From: JASJBU01 sp965372385
GTDB lineage: Bacteria > Pseudomonadota > Gammaproteobacteria > Chromatiales > Chromatiaceae
NCBI GenBank assembly: GCA_965372385.1
Contig: CBDVCD010000033.1
Span: forward strand, 1 to 19,804
Direction of reading: 5' to 3'
Length of the DNA stretch: 19,804 bases
Shown here: in pieces, positions 7,640-14,734 of the stretch
Layout of the letters: every line of letters starts with the position of its first letter
Numbering within the stretch: the first letter of the stretch is position 1
Made by a program: the position numbers and the translations under genes
Notes under the pieces: generated by a model
What the model was told of the DNA's origin: nothing
The model's database searches: none
Seen by the model: the letters and a program-made list of their open reading frames with translations, nothing else

Positions 7640-8035
7640 TAGCAAAAAATGGGCCAGCACATTGGCTTAATCTCAGCCAATGCGTTTCATATTGGCCATC
7701 CGCTAGATTCCACGGACTCTAATGCATTGACCCCTGTTGGAAATAGTCATTTTTTTCTGCGCAAATAACTTCATGCGGAGTCAACCGAAACGACTCCATG
7801 GGGCAATCCTCAGCCAGGTTTTACTGAACAATCCATTCAAGAGAAACGAAACTATATATCAATCTGTTCAAACAAGTAGATAGCCATCGACTGGTTATCA
7901 ACGTGACAAACATTTCCTGATAAAACGGGTGAAAAGGAAAAATAGTTGAACAATGTATTCCGGTTACCACTCTTTGATTTGACCTTGTTGAATAAATCAT
8001 TCAAATTCCTGCATGCGTCTTTCTATGGGAACTCA
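7640..8035. other. Divergent intergenic region without a gene
   Basis: I see no coding potential here. The stretch is AT-richer than the flanking genes. It holds three clean inverted repeats: CATTGGCT/AGCCAATG (7660-7682), TTGAAT/ATTCAA with a 5-bp spacer (7988-8004), and CTGCATG/CATGCAG (8009-8015 with 8034-8040). Promoters for the divergent oxidase and HEAT-repeat groups probably lie here or in the flanking repeats, but no -35/-10 pair stands out. Confidence 0.5.
7660..7682. promoter_or_regulatory. Perfect 8-bp inverted repeat, possible operator
   Basis: CATTGGCT and AGCCAATG flank a 7-bp spacer. The repeat lies just outside the MITE, on the side away from the oxidase operon. The size and symmetry fit a dimeric regulator site. 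There is no U-tract on either side that would make it a terminator. The regulator is unknown. Confidence 0.35.
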
Positions 8036-8200
8036 TGCAGATCCAGCTACTTGGTTTCCATCGGGCCACGCTCCAATTCCCTTCCCCTGCGGGGGAGGGC
8101 TAGGGTGGGAGCGATATAAATAATGATGAATTTCATGCCTTTACTCGCCCTCACTCCAATCCCCTCCTGTGGGGAGTGGGAGTTGCTGGACGGACAGCAC
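8036..8200. mobile_element. GC-rich palindromic element, family 2, degraded copy
   Basis: The interior matches the element at 12135-12277: a shared block CCCTGCGGGGGAGGGCTAGG, then GTGGG-GCGAT, then TGAATTTCATGCC at the centre, then a GGGGAGTGGGAGTT right arm. The terminal repeats are worn (TCCAGCTAC against GTTGCTGGA), and no target duplication could be found, so the exact ends are uncertain. It encodes no protein. Confidence 0.65.
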
Positions 8201-8241
8201 TTAGAGCTATTCTGGTCTGGCATGAATTCTGCTCGCCTCTT

Positions 8242-8382
8242 GAGGTGCTTGCAAAACTTCAATTCGTGCTTCCTGGCAAGGCGAAAATGCGCGCAGAAGC
8301 GGAGTTTACACGGAGTAAATGAGCATTCGAGCACATTTTCAACGCCGCCAGGGAGTGCGAAGAGGAGTTTTGCAAGTGCCTC
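8242..8382. repeat. 141-bp imperfect palindrome upstream of the HEAT-repeat gene
   Basis: The left arm GAGGTGCTTGCAAAACT and the right arm AGTTTTGCAAGTGCCTC are inverted repeats with one mismatch. The centre contains GGAGTTTACACGGAGTAAAT. Its length and hairpin form suit a non-autonomous element or REP-type unit. It ends 35 bp before the HEAT-repeat start, so it must be in or next to the leader transcript of that operon. Confidence 0.6.
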
Positions 8383-8417
8383 TCTTGTGACCCCATAATC
8401 AGGAATCTAATAGTTAG

Positions 8418-10895
8418 ATGACCCTACGTAACGAGACCCTGGACGTTCTTTGCCAAATGCTGCAAACCGGAGACGAGGCCGACCGCTGTTACTCCGCCCG
8501 CGCCTTGGGAAATCTGCGGGATACGGCCCCGGTAGAACTGCTGATCGAGCGTCTGAGAGACGAAGATCTGGATGTCGCCATCGATGCCGCTGAAGCGCTG
8601 GGCAAGATCGGCTCTACCGACGCGCTCCCCGCATTGATCGAGTCACTGGAGAACGATAACAGCGGCGAGCTCTGTGCTGTGATTGCCGAGTCATTGGGCA
8701 AGATCGGAAGTAGTGAGTCAGTAGATGCACTGCTCAAGATTCTGCTGGAACGCCCCCCTGAACTGGAGTGGGACGATGACTGGGATACCTGGTGGGATGT
8801 GCAGATGGAAGCGGTCAAGGCGCTGGGAACGGCCAAGGCGGAAATCGCCATCGACTCCCTGGCCAATTTTATCGACGATGACGAGCAGCAGGATATTGAG
8901 AGCGAAATCCTGAATGCCCTGGTCAACATCTCTGACAATGGCGTGGCACGGGTCATCGAGCGACTGCAGAATATCGAGAGTCGGCCTCAACATCGTCGTC
9001 GTGCTGCGCGTGCCCTGGCAAAGTCGACGACCTCAGCGGCTGCCGCGGCCCTCGGACGCGTCCTGATGGACAAAGCACCCGAAGTGCGTGCTGAAGCCGC
9101 CCTCTCCCTCGCTGCGCAAAACGCGGAAAAATACCTGAGTGCCCTGGTACTGATGCTGCGCGATCCCAGTGGAGAGGTCCGCGAGGCCACCATTAAAGCG
9201 GTCATACAACTGGCTGAAGGTGGGGCAAACTCGGACGATCTTCAGCAAGCACTCTACCCAATGCTGACCGATCCAAGTAGCCAGGTACGCGCCACACTCT
9301 TCACTACACTGCTGCCGGTGGTGCTCAACAACCCGCTCTCCGACAAGAATTTTGACGAGGTCGTACGAGGCATCAGCGATAGCGCTGCTGAAACCACCAG
9401 CGCCGCCTGCACCCTGCTGGGCGCCAACGGCAATCCGGCCGCTGTTGCCCCCTTGTTGGAGCTGCTCGACGATCCAAGCGGTCACCCCATGGCCCGCCGC
9501 GAAGCGGCACTCTCCGTGGGTAAGCTAGGCCAGATCGACACTGACGTAATCGAGACCCTGAGCAGAGCGGTGGGTGACAAACAGCAGCCCGTCCGACTGG
9601 CCGCGCTCACCGCATTGATGGCCCTGGAGACTTCAGGCAACAGCATAACGGAAGATGAAGAGAACCCGGTGCGACGTCCCCTGGCAATCGTCATCGATGC
9701 GGTCAATGGCAAGATTGCCGTTGTGGATGAATCCGCCCCTGCCGCCGAAGAGGCGGTCACGGAAGATGAGAGTGATACCCCGGAAGAAACCACCAGCCCT
9801 GCCACCGATCAGATACAGGGGCAGGCCGTGGAGTTCGATACGGATGCGATGAAAAGGATTGCTGAGCCACCGATCTCATCGGAGATCCTTGAAGAGCCGG
9901 TTCCTGAGCATATCGCAGAGGGTATCGCACTGCCGGAAACCCCGGCCAGGATCGTCCAGGAGGGTGAGGTAAAACCCGCCATCTCCACCCTCGACGCCAT
10001 TGCCATGGAAAACGTCGAACTGATGCTCAACGACTCCGCCTCCGAAAAGGAGCCTGAGCACGATAAAGTCACCCAGGAGTACCTTGGTATCGTGGATGAT
10101 AACAAGGAGATCATGCGGCGTATGCGTTCCATGCGAAGAATCAATGCCGAGCAAGATGTGCGCCGCCTGGGCGCCCGGGTTCTCGCCGAGACAGAAGAGG
10201 AGTCGGCAATTGAGGCCTTGATTCAAGCCCTCAGCGATGAGGACGAGCTGGTGCGCCGCGAGGCAGCCGAGGCAATTGGCGCAATCGGTCTGCGTAACCG
10301 TCACTTACCCAAGCTGACGGATGCCGTGGGCACACTGATCACCCAACTGGCAATCGGCGACATTGAACAGAGAGTCACCTGTGCCAGAAGCTTGAGCTAT
10401 CTCGGCAACCGCACTGCCCTGGCGCCACTGATGGAAGCGACCAAGGCCCCGGAGTTCACCCTGCGTGTGCAGGCCACCGAGTCCCTCGCCCGATTGTCAG
10501 TCGACGCTCTGGAGCCGGAGGGGGCTGGCCACATGGTGGTTCGAGATGTACCTCCCCTGAGTGTCGCTCGCAGACTGATGGAGAGCCTGGATGACAAGGA
10601 GATGGGCGTTCGGGTCGCTGCGGCAAAAGGGCTGGCACAGGTCCTGAAACCGTTGAATGAGGAAACTTTCACCCAGAAAGCAGTCGAAAAGATCGTATCC
10701 AGCGTCAGCGTCGGTACAGGCGAAGAGGCCCGGTTGATCGGCAAGGCGCTGCGTCAGTTCGATACCAACCTTGGCAACAGGACGCTGCTGGCGCAACTCA
10801 AAGAGGCCGATGACAGCGTCAAACGCAGTGTATTAATCGAAATGATCGAAGAACTGCTCAGCCCTGACCAGGATCAGTCTGAGCAGGCCGCATAA
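8418..10895 (+). CDS. Large HEAT-repeat protein, cytoplasmic
   Basis: The 825-residue protein has no signal peptide or membrane span. Residues 1-405 form HEAT repeats of the short PBS-lyase style (ARALGNLRDTAPVELLIERL, AAEALGKIGSTDALPALIESL). Residues about 410-555 form an acidic, Pro/Glu-rich, probably disordered linker. Residues about 575-800 form a second HEAT block (AAEAIGAIGLRNR). A Trp/Asp-rich loop (EWDDDWDTWWD, 117-127) interrupts the first block. HEAT solenoids serve as protein scaffolds, and the related CpcE/F proteins are bilin lyases, so a role in handling a tetrapyrrole or assembling the neighbouring oxidase is possible but unproven. AGGAA lies 12 bp upstream of the ATG. The cupredoxin gene follows after 35 bp, probably in the same operon. 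Confidence 0.85.
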   Translation: MTLRNETLDVLCQMLQTGDEADRCYSARALGNLRDTAPVELLIERLRDEDLDVAIDAAEALGKIGSTDALPALIESLENDNSGELCAVIAESLGKIGSSESVDALLKILLERPPELEWDDDWDTWWDVQMEAVKALGTAKAEIAIDSLANFIDDDEQQDIESEILNALVNISDNGVARVIERLQNIESRPQHRRRAARALAKSTTSAAAAALGRVLMDKAPEVRAEAALSLAAQNAEKYLSALVLMLRDPSGEVREATIKAVIQLAEGGANSDDLQQALYPMLTDPSSQVRATLFTTLLPVVLNNPLSDKNFDEVVRGISDSAAETTSAACTLLGANGNPAAVAPLLELLDDPSGHPMARREAALSVGKLGQIDTDVIETLSRAVGDKQQPVRLAALTALMALETSGNSITEDEENPVRRPLAIVIDAVNGKIAVVDESAPAAEEAVTEDESDTPEETTSPATDQIQGQAVEFDTDAMKRIAEPPISSEILEEPVPEHIAEGIALPETPARIVQEGEVKPAISTLDAIAMENVELMLNDSASEKEPEHDKVTQEYLGIVDDNKEIMRRMRSMRRINAEQDVRRLGARVLAETEEESAIEALIQALSDEDELVRREAAEAIGAIGLRNRHLPKLTDAVGTLITQLAIGDIEQRVTCARSLSYLGNRTALAPLMEATKAPEFTLRVQATESLARLSVDALEPEGAGHMVVRDVPPLSVARRLMESLDDKEMGVRVAAAKGLAQVLKPLNEETFTQKAVEKIVSSVSVGTGEEARLIGKALRQFDTNLGNRTLLAQLKEADDSVKRSVLIEMIEELLSPDQDQSEQAA

Positions 10896-10930
10896 TAAAT
10901 GACTTAGCAATCCAATCCAGGAGAAAAAGT

Positions 10931-11674
10931 ATGAAAAAGCTTCTCGTATCCCTCAGCGTGGCGTGCCTCTGTGCCCTGCCGCTGGTCAGCCAGGCTGCAG
11001 CCTACAAGGAGACCACCGTTGCCGACGGCGGCACCATCACCGGCAGTGTGAAATTTACCGGTAAGGATCAAGCGCCGAAGGTCTATGGTATCGCCAAAGA
11101 CAACGATGTCTGTGGTACCGGTGAACGCAAGATAGACTTTGTGCGCATCAACAACGGCCATCTCATGGATAGTGTGGTCTACCTGGAGAAGGTCAAAAGC
11201 GGCAAGCCCTTCCCCGCCGATGTGGGTGACGCCACGATCAACCAGAAGGGTTGTGAATTCAAGCCCTTCATGCAGGTCATGAGAAACGAAAGCAAGCTCC
11301 ATGCGGTCAACTCGGATCCCATCCTGCACAACATCCACACCTACGAACTGATCCGTGGTGACGCCAAGGGCCCCAAAAAGACCCTGACCAACGTCAGCCA
11401 GCCTGATCCCGGCACCGTCACCAACACCATCAAGGTAAAACGAGGTCCCGCCATGAAGGTGGAGTGTGATGCCCATGACTTCATGCACGGTTTCGTGTTT
11501 ATCGCCAAGAACCCCTACTTTGCCCAAGTGGCGGACGACGGCAGCTACAGCATCAAAGACGTACCCCCGGGTAAATACACCATCAAGGCCTGGCACGGCA
11601 TGCTGAAGAATCAGAAGGACAAGGTAACCGTCGAGGCCGGTGGTACCGCCACCGTAGACTTCACCTTCAAGTAG
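10931..11674 (+). CDS. Exported cupredoxin-like / methylamine-utilization-type protein
   Basis: This 247-residue protein has a Sec signal peptide, probably cleaved near residues 22-24 (LVSQAAA/YKE). C61 and C108 could form a disulfide. A cupredoxin-like core contains NSDPILHNIHTYEL (H133, H136) and VECDAHDFMHGFVFI (C179, H182, M185). This His...Cys-x2-His-x2-Met spacing fits a type 1 copper site. The C-terminus (about 200-247; DGSYSIKDVPPGKYTIKAWH) resembles the carboxypeptidase-regulatory-like fold. A strong AGGAGA at 6 bp supports the start. It sits 35 bp after the HEAT-repeat gene. It could be the soluble periplasmic electron donor to the cytochrome complex, or carry copper. That partnership is inferred from location. 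Confidence 0.82.
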   Translation: MKKLLVSLSVACLCALPLVSQAAAYKETTVADGGTITGSVKFTGKDQAPKVYGIAKDNDVCGTGERKIDFVRINNGHLMDSVVYLEKVKSGKPFPADVGDATINQKGCEFKPFMQVMRNESKLHAVNSDPILHNIHTYELIRGDAKGPKKTLTNVSQPDPGTVTNTIKVKRGPAMKVECDAHDFMHGFVFIAKNPYFAQVADDGSYSIKDVPPGKYTIKAWHGMLKNQKDKVTVEAGGTATVDFTFK

Positions 11675-11708
11675 GCATTCTGCTTTGACAGAATACCCAT
11701 CGCGAATA

Positions 11709-11838
11709 GGTTTCCCCGGAAATCGCACGCCCTCCTTGCCCCGTGGCTGCGTTGCGATTCCTTGCAATAGACCGGCTATCACGCGTCATCGCGCCTTGCC
11801 ACGGAACAAGGATGACGCACCCTTTCTCGGGAAAATCT
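11709..11838. repeat. ~130-bp imperfect palindrome
   Basis: The left half (from GGTTTCCCCGGAAA, through CCTTG and CCGTGGC) matches the reverse complement of the right half (GATTTTCCCGAGAAA, CCTTG, CCGTGGC). An inner pair, GCGTCAT with ATGACGC, forms a strong hairpin. It has no coding capacity of its own. It ends 5 bp before the start of the 38-residue frame, so the two may be linked. Confidence 0.55.
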
Positions 11839-11842
11839 ATCC

Positions 11843-11959
11843 ATGATGGGTATAAAACAGGCACGCCGACTCAGCCTGATGGACTACATGGCCATCATCG
11901 CCGGCGTCATCAATCTGCTGGTGATCGGCACCATCGTCGGCTACTGGTTTTTGCAATAA
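11843..11959 (+). CDS. Candidate 38-residue single-span membrane peptide
   Basis: ATG 11843 opens a frame ending at TAA 11957-11959: a short basic N-terminus (MMGIKQARRLSLMDYM) and one span (AIIAGVINLLVIGTIVGYWFLQ). Basic-in topology is textbook for a tiny membrane subunit, and its size resembles the two small oxidase-operon proteins. No strong ribosome-binding site is visible, and palindromic repeats flank it on both sides. Its stop codon overlaps the presumed target site of the following MITE. It may be a genuine small protein of this locus or a chance frame. Confidence 0.42.
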   Translation: MMGIKQARRLSLMDYMAIIAGVINLLVIGTIVGYWFLQ

Positions 11960-11964
11960 ATGTT

Positions 11965-12284
11965 GTAACAATTCAGTCTCCGTAGGAGCTGCCCGTGGCT
12001 GCGATTAGCGACGATAGTCGCTTGGTTTGAAGATGTCGAAAAGGCTTGCTGCCTTTTGTCGCAGCCATGGGCAGCTCCTACGTCGGCATTTTCAGTGTGA
12101 AGACATGGGAATGGTATAGGGAACTGAATAGTTAGTGCCCGTCCAGAAACAAGGTCGTTCCCTCCCCCTGCGGGGGAGGGCTAGGGTGGGGGCGATCAAA
12201 TGGCGTTGAATTTCATGCCATTACTTCCCCTCCCCCCAGCCCCCTCCCTGTGGGAGGGGGAGTTTCTGGACTGACACTAGTTAC
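11965..12284. mobile_element. MITE-like element, copy 2 (inverted), interrupted by another element
   Basis: This copy lies in the opposite orientation to 7469-7631 and matches it along its length, including the 23-bp inner arms (one G for A difference; outer limits 11982 and 12081) and TTCACACTGAAAATGC on the reverse strand. The ends are GTAACAATTCAG (11965-11976) and CTGAATAGTTA, whose last bases are split by the insertion at 12135-12277 and resume as TAGTTAC (12278-12284). The flanks TAAATGTT (11957-11964) and AAAATGCT (12285-12292) agree at 6 of 8 positions, as for a decayed 8-bp target duplication. Confidence 0.78.
12135..12277. mobile_element. 143-bp GC-rich MITE-like element, family 2, nested insertion
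   Basis: The terminal inverted repeats are GTGCCCGTCCAGAAAC and GTTTCTGGACTGACAC (mismatched only at three inner bases). The 6-bp direct repeat TAGTTA lies on both sides (12129-12134, 12278-12283) and corresponds to the end of the host MITE. Removing this element and one TAGTTA restores CTGAATAGTTAC. The interior shares GGGGGAGGGCTAGGGTGGG and TGAATTTCATGCC with the copy at 8036-8200. It encodes no protein. Confidence 0.8.
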
Positions 12285-12332
12285 AAAATGCTTTCCACTC
12301 ACGACTGAGCAACTTCAAAGAGAGCCTTTTGC

Positions 12333-14558
12333 ATGCACGCACAGACTCAAACCGAGATTGAAGAACCCACCACCCTTCCCTCCTATGACTCCATTCTGCT
12401 GGCCGTGGACTCTTCGGATCACGCTAACCGGGGCATAGTCGAGGCGGTTGATCTGGCGCTTCACTACGACAGCAAACTGACTGCGGCCCATGTCTATGCC
12501 GCCAAGCTGCATGACGTCCGTTTTCGTCAAATGGAGGGGGGGCTGCCGGAGCAGTTTCGTGAAGAGCTGGAACTTGAGCGCCAGCGCGATGTGCACGATG
12601 ACCTGATCACCAAAGGGCTCTCCATCATCACCGACTCCTACCTGGACCAGGTGGACAAGGCCGCCGAAAGGCTGACCAAGCCCATCGAACGCCGCTCACT
12701 GGAAGGCAAGAACTACCGGGAACTGGTCAATGAGACCAACAACGGCAGCTACGACCTGCTGGTGATCGGCGCACTGGGTCTGGGCGCGGTCAAGTCCAGC
12801 CGCCTCGGCAGCGTCTGCCAGCGCGTAGTGCGCCGCAGTAAGGTCGATACCCTGGTGATCAAGGAACCGACACGCTCGATCAGCGAGGGCCCCATCGTGG
12901 TCGGTATAGACGGTTCCAGCAAGGCCTATGGGGGTCTGCTTACCGCCCTCTCCCTGGCCAAGGCCTGGAATGTACCGCTCAAGGTGGTCTCCGCCTTTGA
13001 CCCCTACTACCACTACGTGGCCTTCAACCGCATTGCCGGCGTTCTTTCCGAAGAGGCGGGACAGGTCTTCAAGTTCCAGGAGCAGGAGAAACTGCACGAA
13101 GAGATCATCGACTCGGGCCTGGCCAAGATCTATCAGGGCCATCTCTCCGTGGCTCAGAGCATCGCACGGGATCATGGCATGGAGGTTGAGACAGTCCTGC
13201 TCGACGGCAAACCGCATGCTGTGATCGCCCGTTATCTGGGTGAAGTGAAACCCTCGCTATTCGTGATGGGTACCACCGGTATCCATGCCGACCCCGAACT
13301 GGACATCGGCGGTAATACCGAATACCTGCTGTCTGATGCCCAATGCGCTGTCCTGTTGAGCCAACGCGAACACAGCCCCCAGGTCGATCGCCTGGCGGCG
13401 GTCACCACCTCCTGGACGAACGAGGCGGAGGACCGCATGCAGCGTGTCCCCTCCTTTGTACGCAGCATGGCGCGCATGGCGATCCTGCGTTATGCCCAGG
13501 AGCAGGGACACACCGTAATCACCGAGCGTATCGTCGAGGAGGCCACCGCCCAGCTCATGCCGGGCCATGCGGAACAGGCGATGGAGGAGATCGTCGGGGC
13601 CTATGATCGGGGTGAACTGAAACGCAAACCCGAGGCCAAAGAGGCCACCCGCTGGAGTGACGAGGCGACTCAACTGCTTCTCACGATCAAGGATCTCAGC
13701 CTGCGCGGCAATCTCGGCCTGCGGGCCGAGAAAAAGGCCCGTGCGGCAGGCTCACCGATGGTGGAGGAGTCCCATATCCGTTCCTTCCTCGACGACGACA
13801 TAAAGACTGAAGCGTCCCATCTCGGCTCGAAGGCCACCATCGAGCATGAAGCGGAAAACTCCGTAGGGTGTGCTAAACGCAGTGAAGCGCACCAACATAC
13901 TTGGCAGGCAGCCGCCCTGGCCCGCCTGATGCGGGTACCGGAAGGCTTTATGCGCGACAGCTCCAAACAGCGCATCGAGGCCTATGCCCAGGCCAATGGC
14001 CATACTGAGGTCAGCCTGGAGATTGCCGAAGCCGGCTTGGCGGAGGCGCGCGAAGCCATGGCCCAGACTGCTGAAACAACCGGCGCAAAGAAAACCGCCT
14101 GTCCCTTCGCCAATATGCTGAATCCTCAGGAGCCGGCACTGCAAGTGGGAGAGCCTGCCAATGAAACCCCAAGCAACTGGACAACCGAAGCGGAGGGTAT
14201 GCTGGATAGTGTACCGCCAGGCTTTTGTCGGGACATGACCCGCAAGGCGGCCGAGACCATCGCCAGGCAGAACGGTCTGGAGCAGATCGACCCCGCCTTC
14301 GTGCAACAGGTGATGCAGACATTTCAGGCAGGCTCCGAGTCCAGTGAAGAGAGCATGACCTGGGAACTCGCCGCAAGAGAACGCATTGTCAAGGCGCCGG
14401 AGATGGTGCGCGGCATGCTGGTCAAAGAGATCGAAGGCTGGAGCCAACGGAAAGGCCTGGAACAGGTCACCGAAGCGGCCGTGGATGCGATCAAGCAGAT
14501 CTGGGCCGAGCGCGGTGTCTTTCATCTGGATCCCAACGACCCCCGCAATAATAGCTGA
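12333..14558 (+). CDS. Tandem universal-stress protein with five PCP_red-like repeats
   Basis: The 741-residue protein starts with two Usp domains (about 18-178 and 186-345). The first keeps the ATP-binding pattern G-x2-G-x9-G-S (G146, G149, G159, S160). The second has G313, G316, G326 but lacks the Ser/Thr. Five ~48-residue units follow, each starting at a Trp, resembling the PCP_red domain at the C-terminus of protochlorophyllide reductase subunit B: about 361-408 (SWTNEAEDRMQRVPSFVRSM), 441-487 (degenerate), 524-571, 616-664 and 677-724. The radical SAM protein next door carries the same units, so the two likely bind each other or the same ligand. GAGAG lies 8 bp before the ATG. A palindrome inserted in frame at residues 511-521 adds an odd Cys-containing patch. 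Confidence 0.82.
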   Translation: MHAQTQTEIEEPTTLPSYDSILLAVDSSDHANRGIVEAVDLALHYDSKLTAAHVYAAKLHDVRFRQMEGGLPEQFREELELERQRDVHDDLITKGLSIITDSYLDQVDKAAERLTKPIERRSLEGKNYRELVNETNNGSYDLLVIGALGLGAVKSSRLGSVCQRVVRRSKVDTLVIKEPTRSISEGPIVVGIDGSSKAYGGLLTALSLAKAWNVPLKVVSAFDPYYHYVAFNRIAGVLSEEAGQVFKFQEQEKLHEEIIDSGLAKIYQGHLSVAQSIARDHGMEVETVLLDGKPHAVIARYLGEVKPSLFVMGTTGIHADPELDIGGNTEYLLSDAQCAVLLSQREHSPQVDRLAAVTTSWTNEAEDRMQRVPSFVRSMARMAILRYAQEQGHTVITERIVEEATAQLMPGHAEQAMEEIVGAYDRGELKRKPEAKEATRWSDEATQLLLTIKDLSLRGNLGLRAEKKARAAGSPMVEESHIRSFLDDDIKTEASHLGSKATIEHEAENSVGCAKRSEAHQHTWQAAALARLMRVPEGFMRDSSKQRIEAYAQANGHTEVSLEIAEAGLAEAREAMAQTAETTGAKKTACPFANMLNPQEPALQVGEPANETPSNWTTEAEGMLDSVPPGFCRDMTRKAAETIARQNGLEQIDPAFVQQVMQTFQAGSESSEESMTWELAARERIVKAPEMVRGMLVKEIEGWSQRKGLEQVTEAAVDAIKQIWAERGVFHLDPNDPRNNS
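13863..13896. repeat. REP-like palindrome inside the stress-protein gene
   Basis: The sequence begins GTAGGGTGTGCT and ends AGCGCACCAAC. It can fold into a hairpin (GGTGTGCT with AGCGCACC), a pattern seen in common intergenic repeats of gammaproteobacteria. Here it is read in frame as about VGCAKRSEAHQ, between PCP_red-like units 2 and 3. It fits an accepted insertion in a linker. Confidence 0.6.
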
Positions 14559-14575
14559 TTGTTTATCCGCAAATA

Positions 14576-14605
14576 AACGCTAATGAACGCTAATGAACGC
14601 TAATA
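14576..14605. repeat. Three tandem 10-bp repeats
   Basis: AACGCTAATG occurs twice, followed by AACGCTAATA, directly after the stress-protein stop. This may be slippage-generated sequence or binding sites for a regulator. There is no direct evidence for a function. Confidence 0.55.
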
Positions 14606-14623
14606 ATTTATTACAGACCCGCT

Positions 14624-14714
14624 TCCTCTGGTTCCCACGCTCCTGCGTGGAAACCCATACGGGAGTATCCGGCGAGTACGTTATGCATTCCCACGCAGGA
14701 GCATGGGAACGAGG
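14624..14714. repeat. 91-bp palindrome (TTCCCACGCTCCTGCGTGG type)
   Basis: The left arm contains GGTTCCCACGCTCCTGCGTGG, and the right arm contains CCCACGCAGGAGCATGGGAAC, its near-perfect reverse complement. This is a widespread REP-like unit. Its right edge, GAGGAACGAGGA, supplies the only ribosome-binding-like sequence before the radical SAM GTG start, so the repeat may have been adopted for translation. Confidence 0.7.
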
Positions 14715-14734
14715 AACGAGGATAAGTTGATCCA

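Noticed and set aside
11677..11694. Terminator after the cupredoxin gene
   Set aside because: The ATTCTG/CAGAAT stem is only 6 bp and AT-rich, with no following T-run.
10904..11782. 292-codon minus-strand frame opposite the cupredoxin gene
   Set aside because: It shadows a gene with a signal peptide, ribosome-binding site and copper motifs, and shows no domain of its own.
13752..14525. 257-codon minus-strand frame opposite the stress-protein repeats
   Set aside because: It is antisense to clearly repeated coding units and has no family features.
14576..14605. Possible CRISPR array
   Set aside because: It has only three 10-bp units with no spacers, and no cas gene is present.
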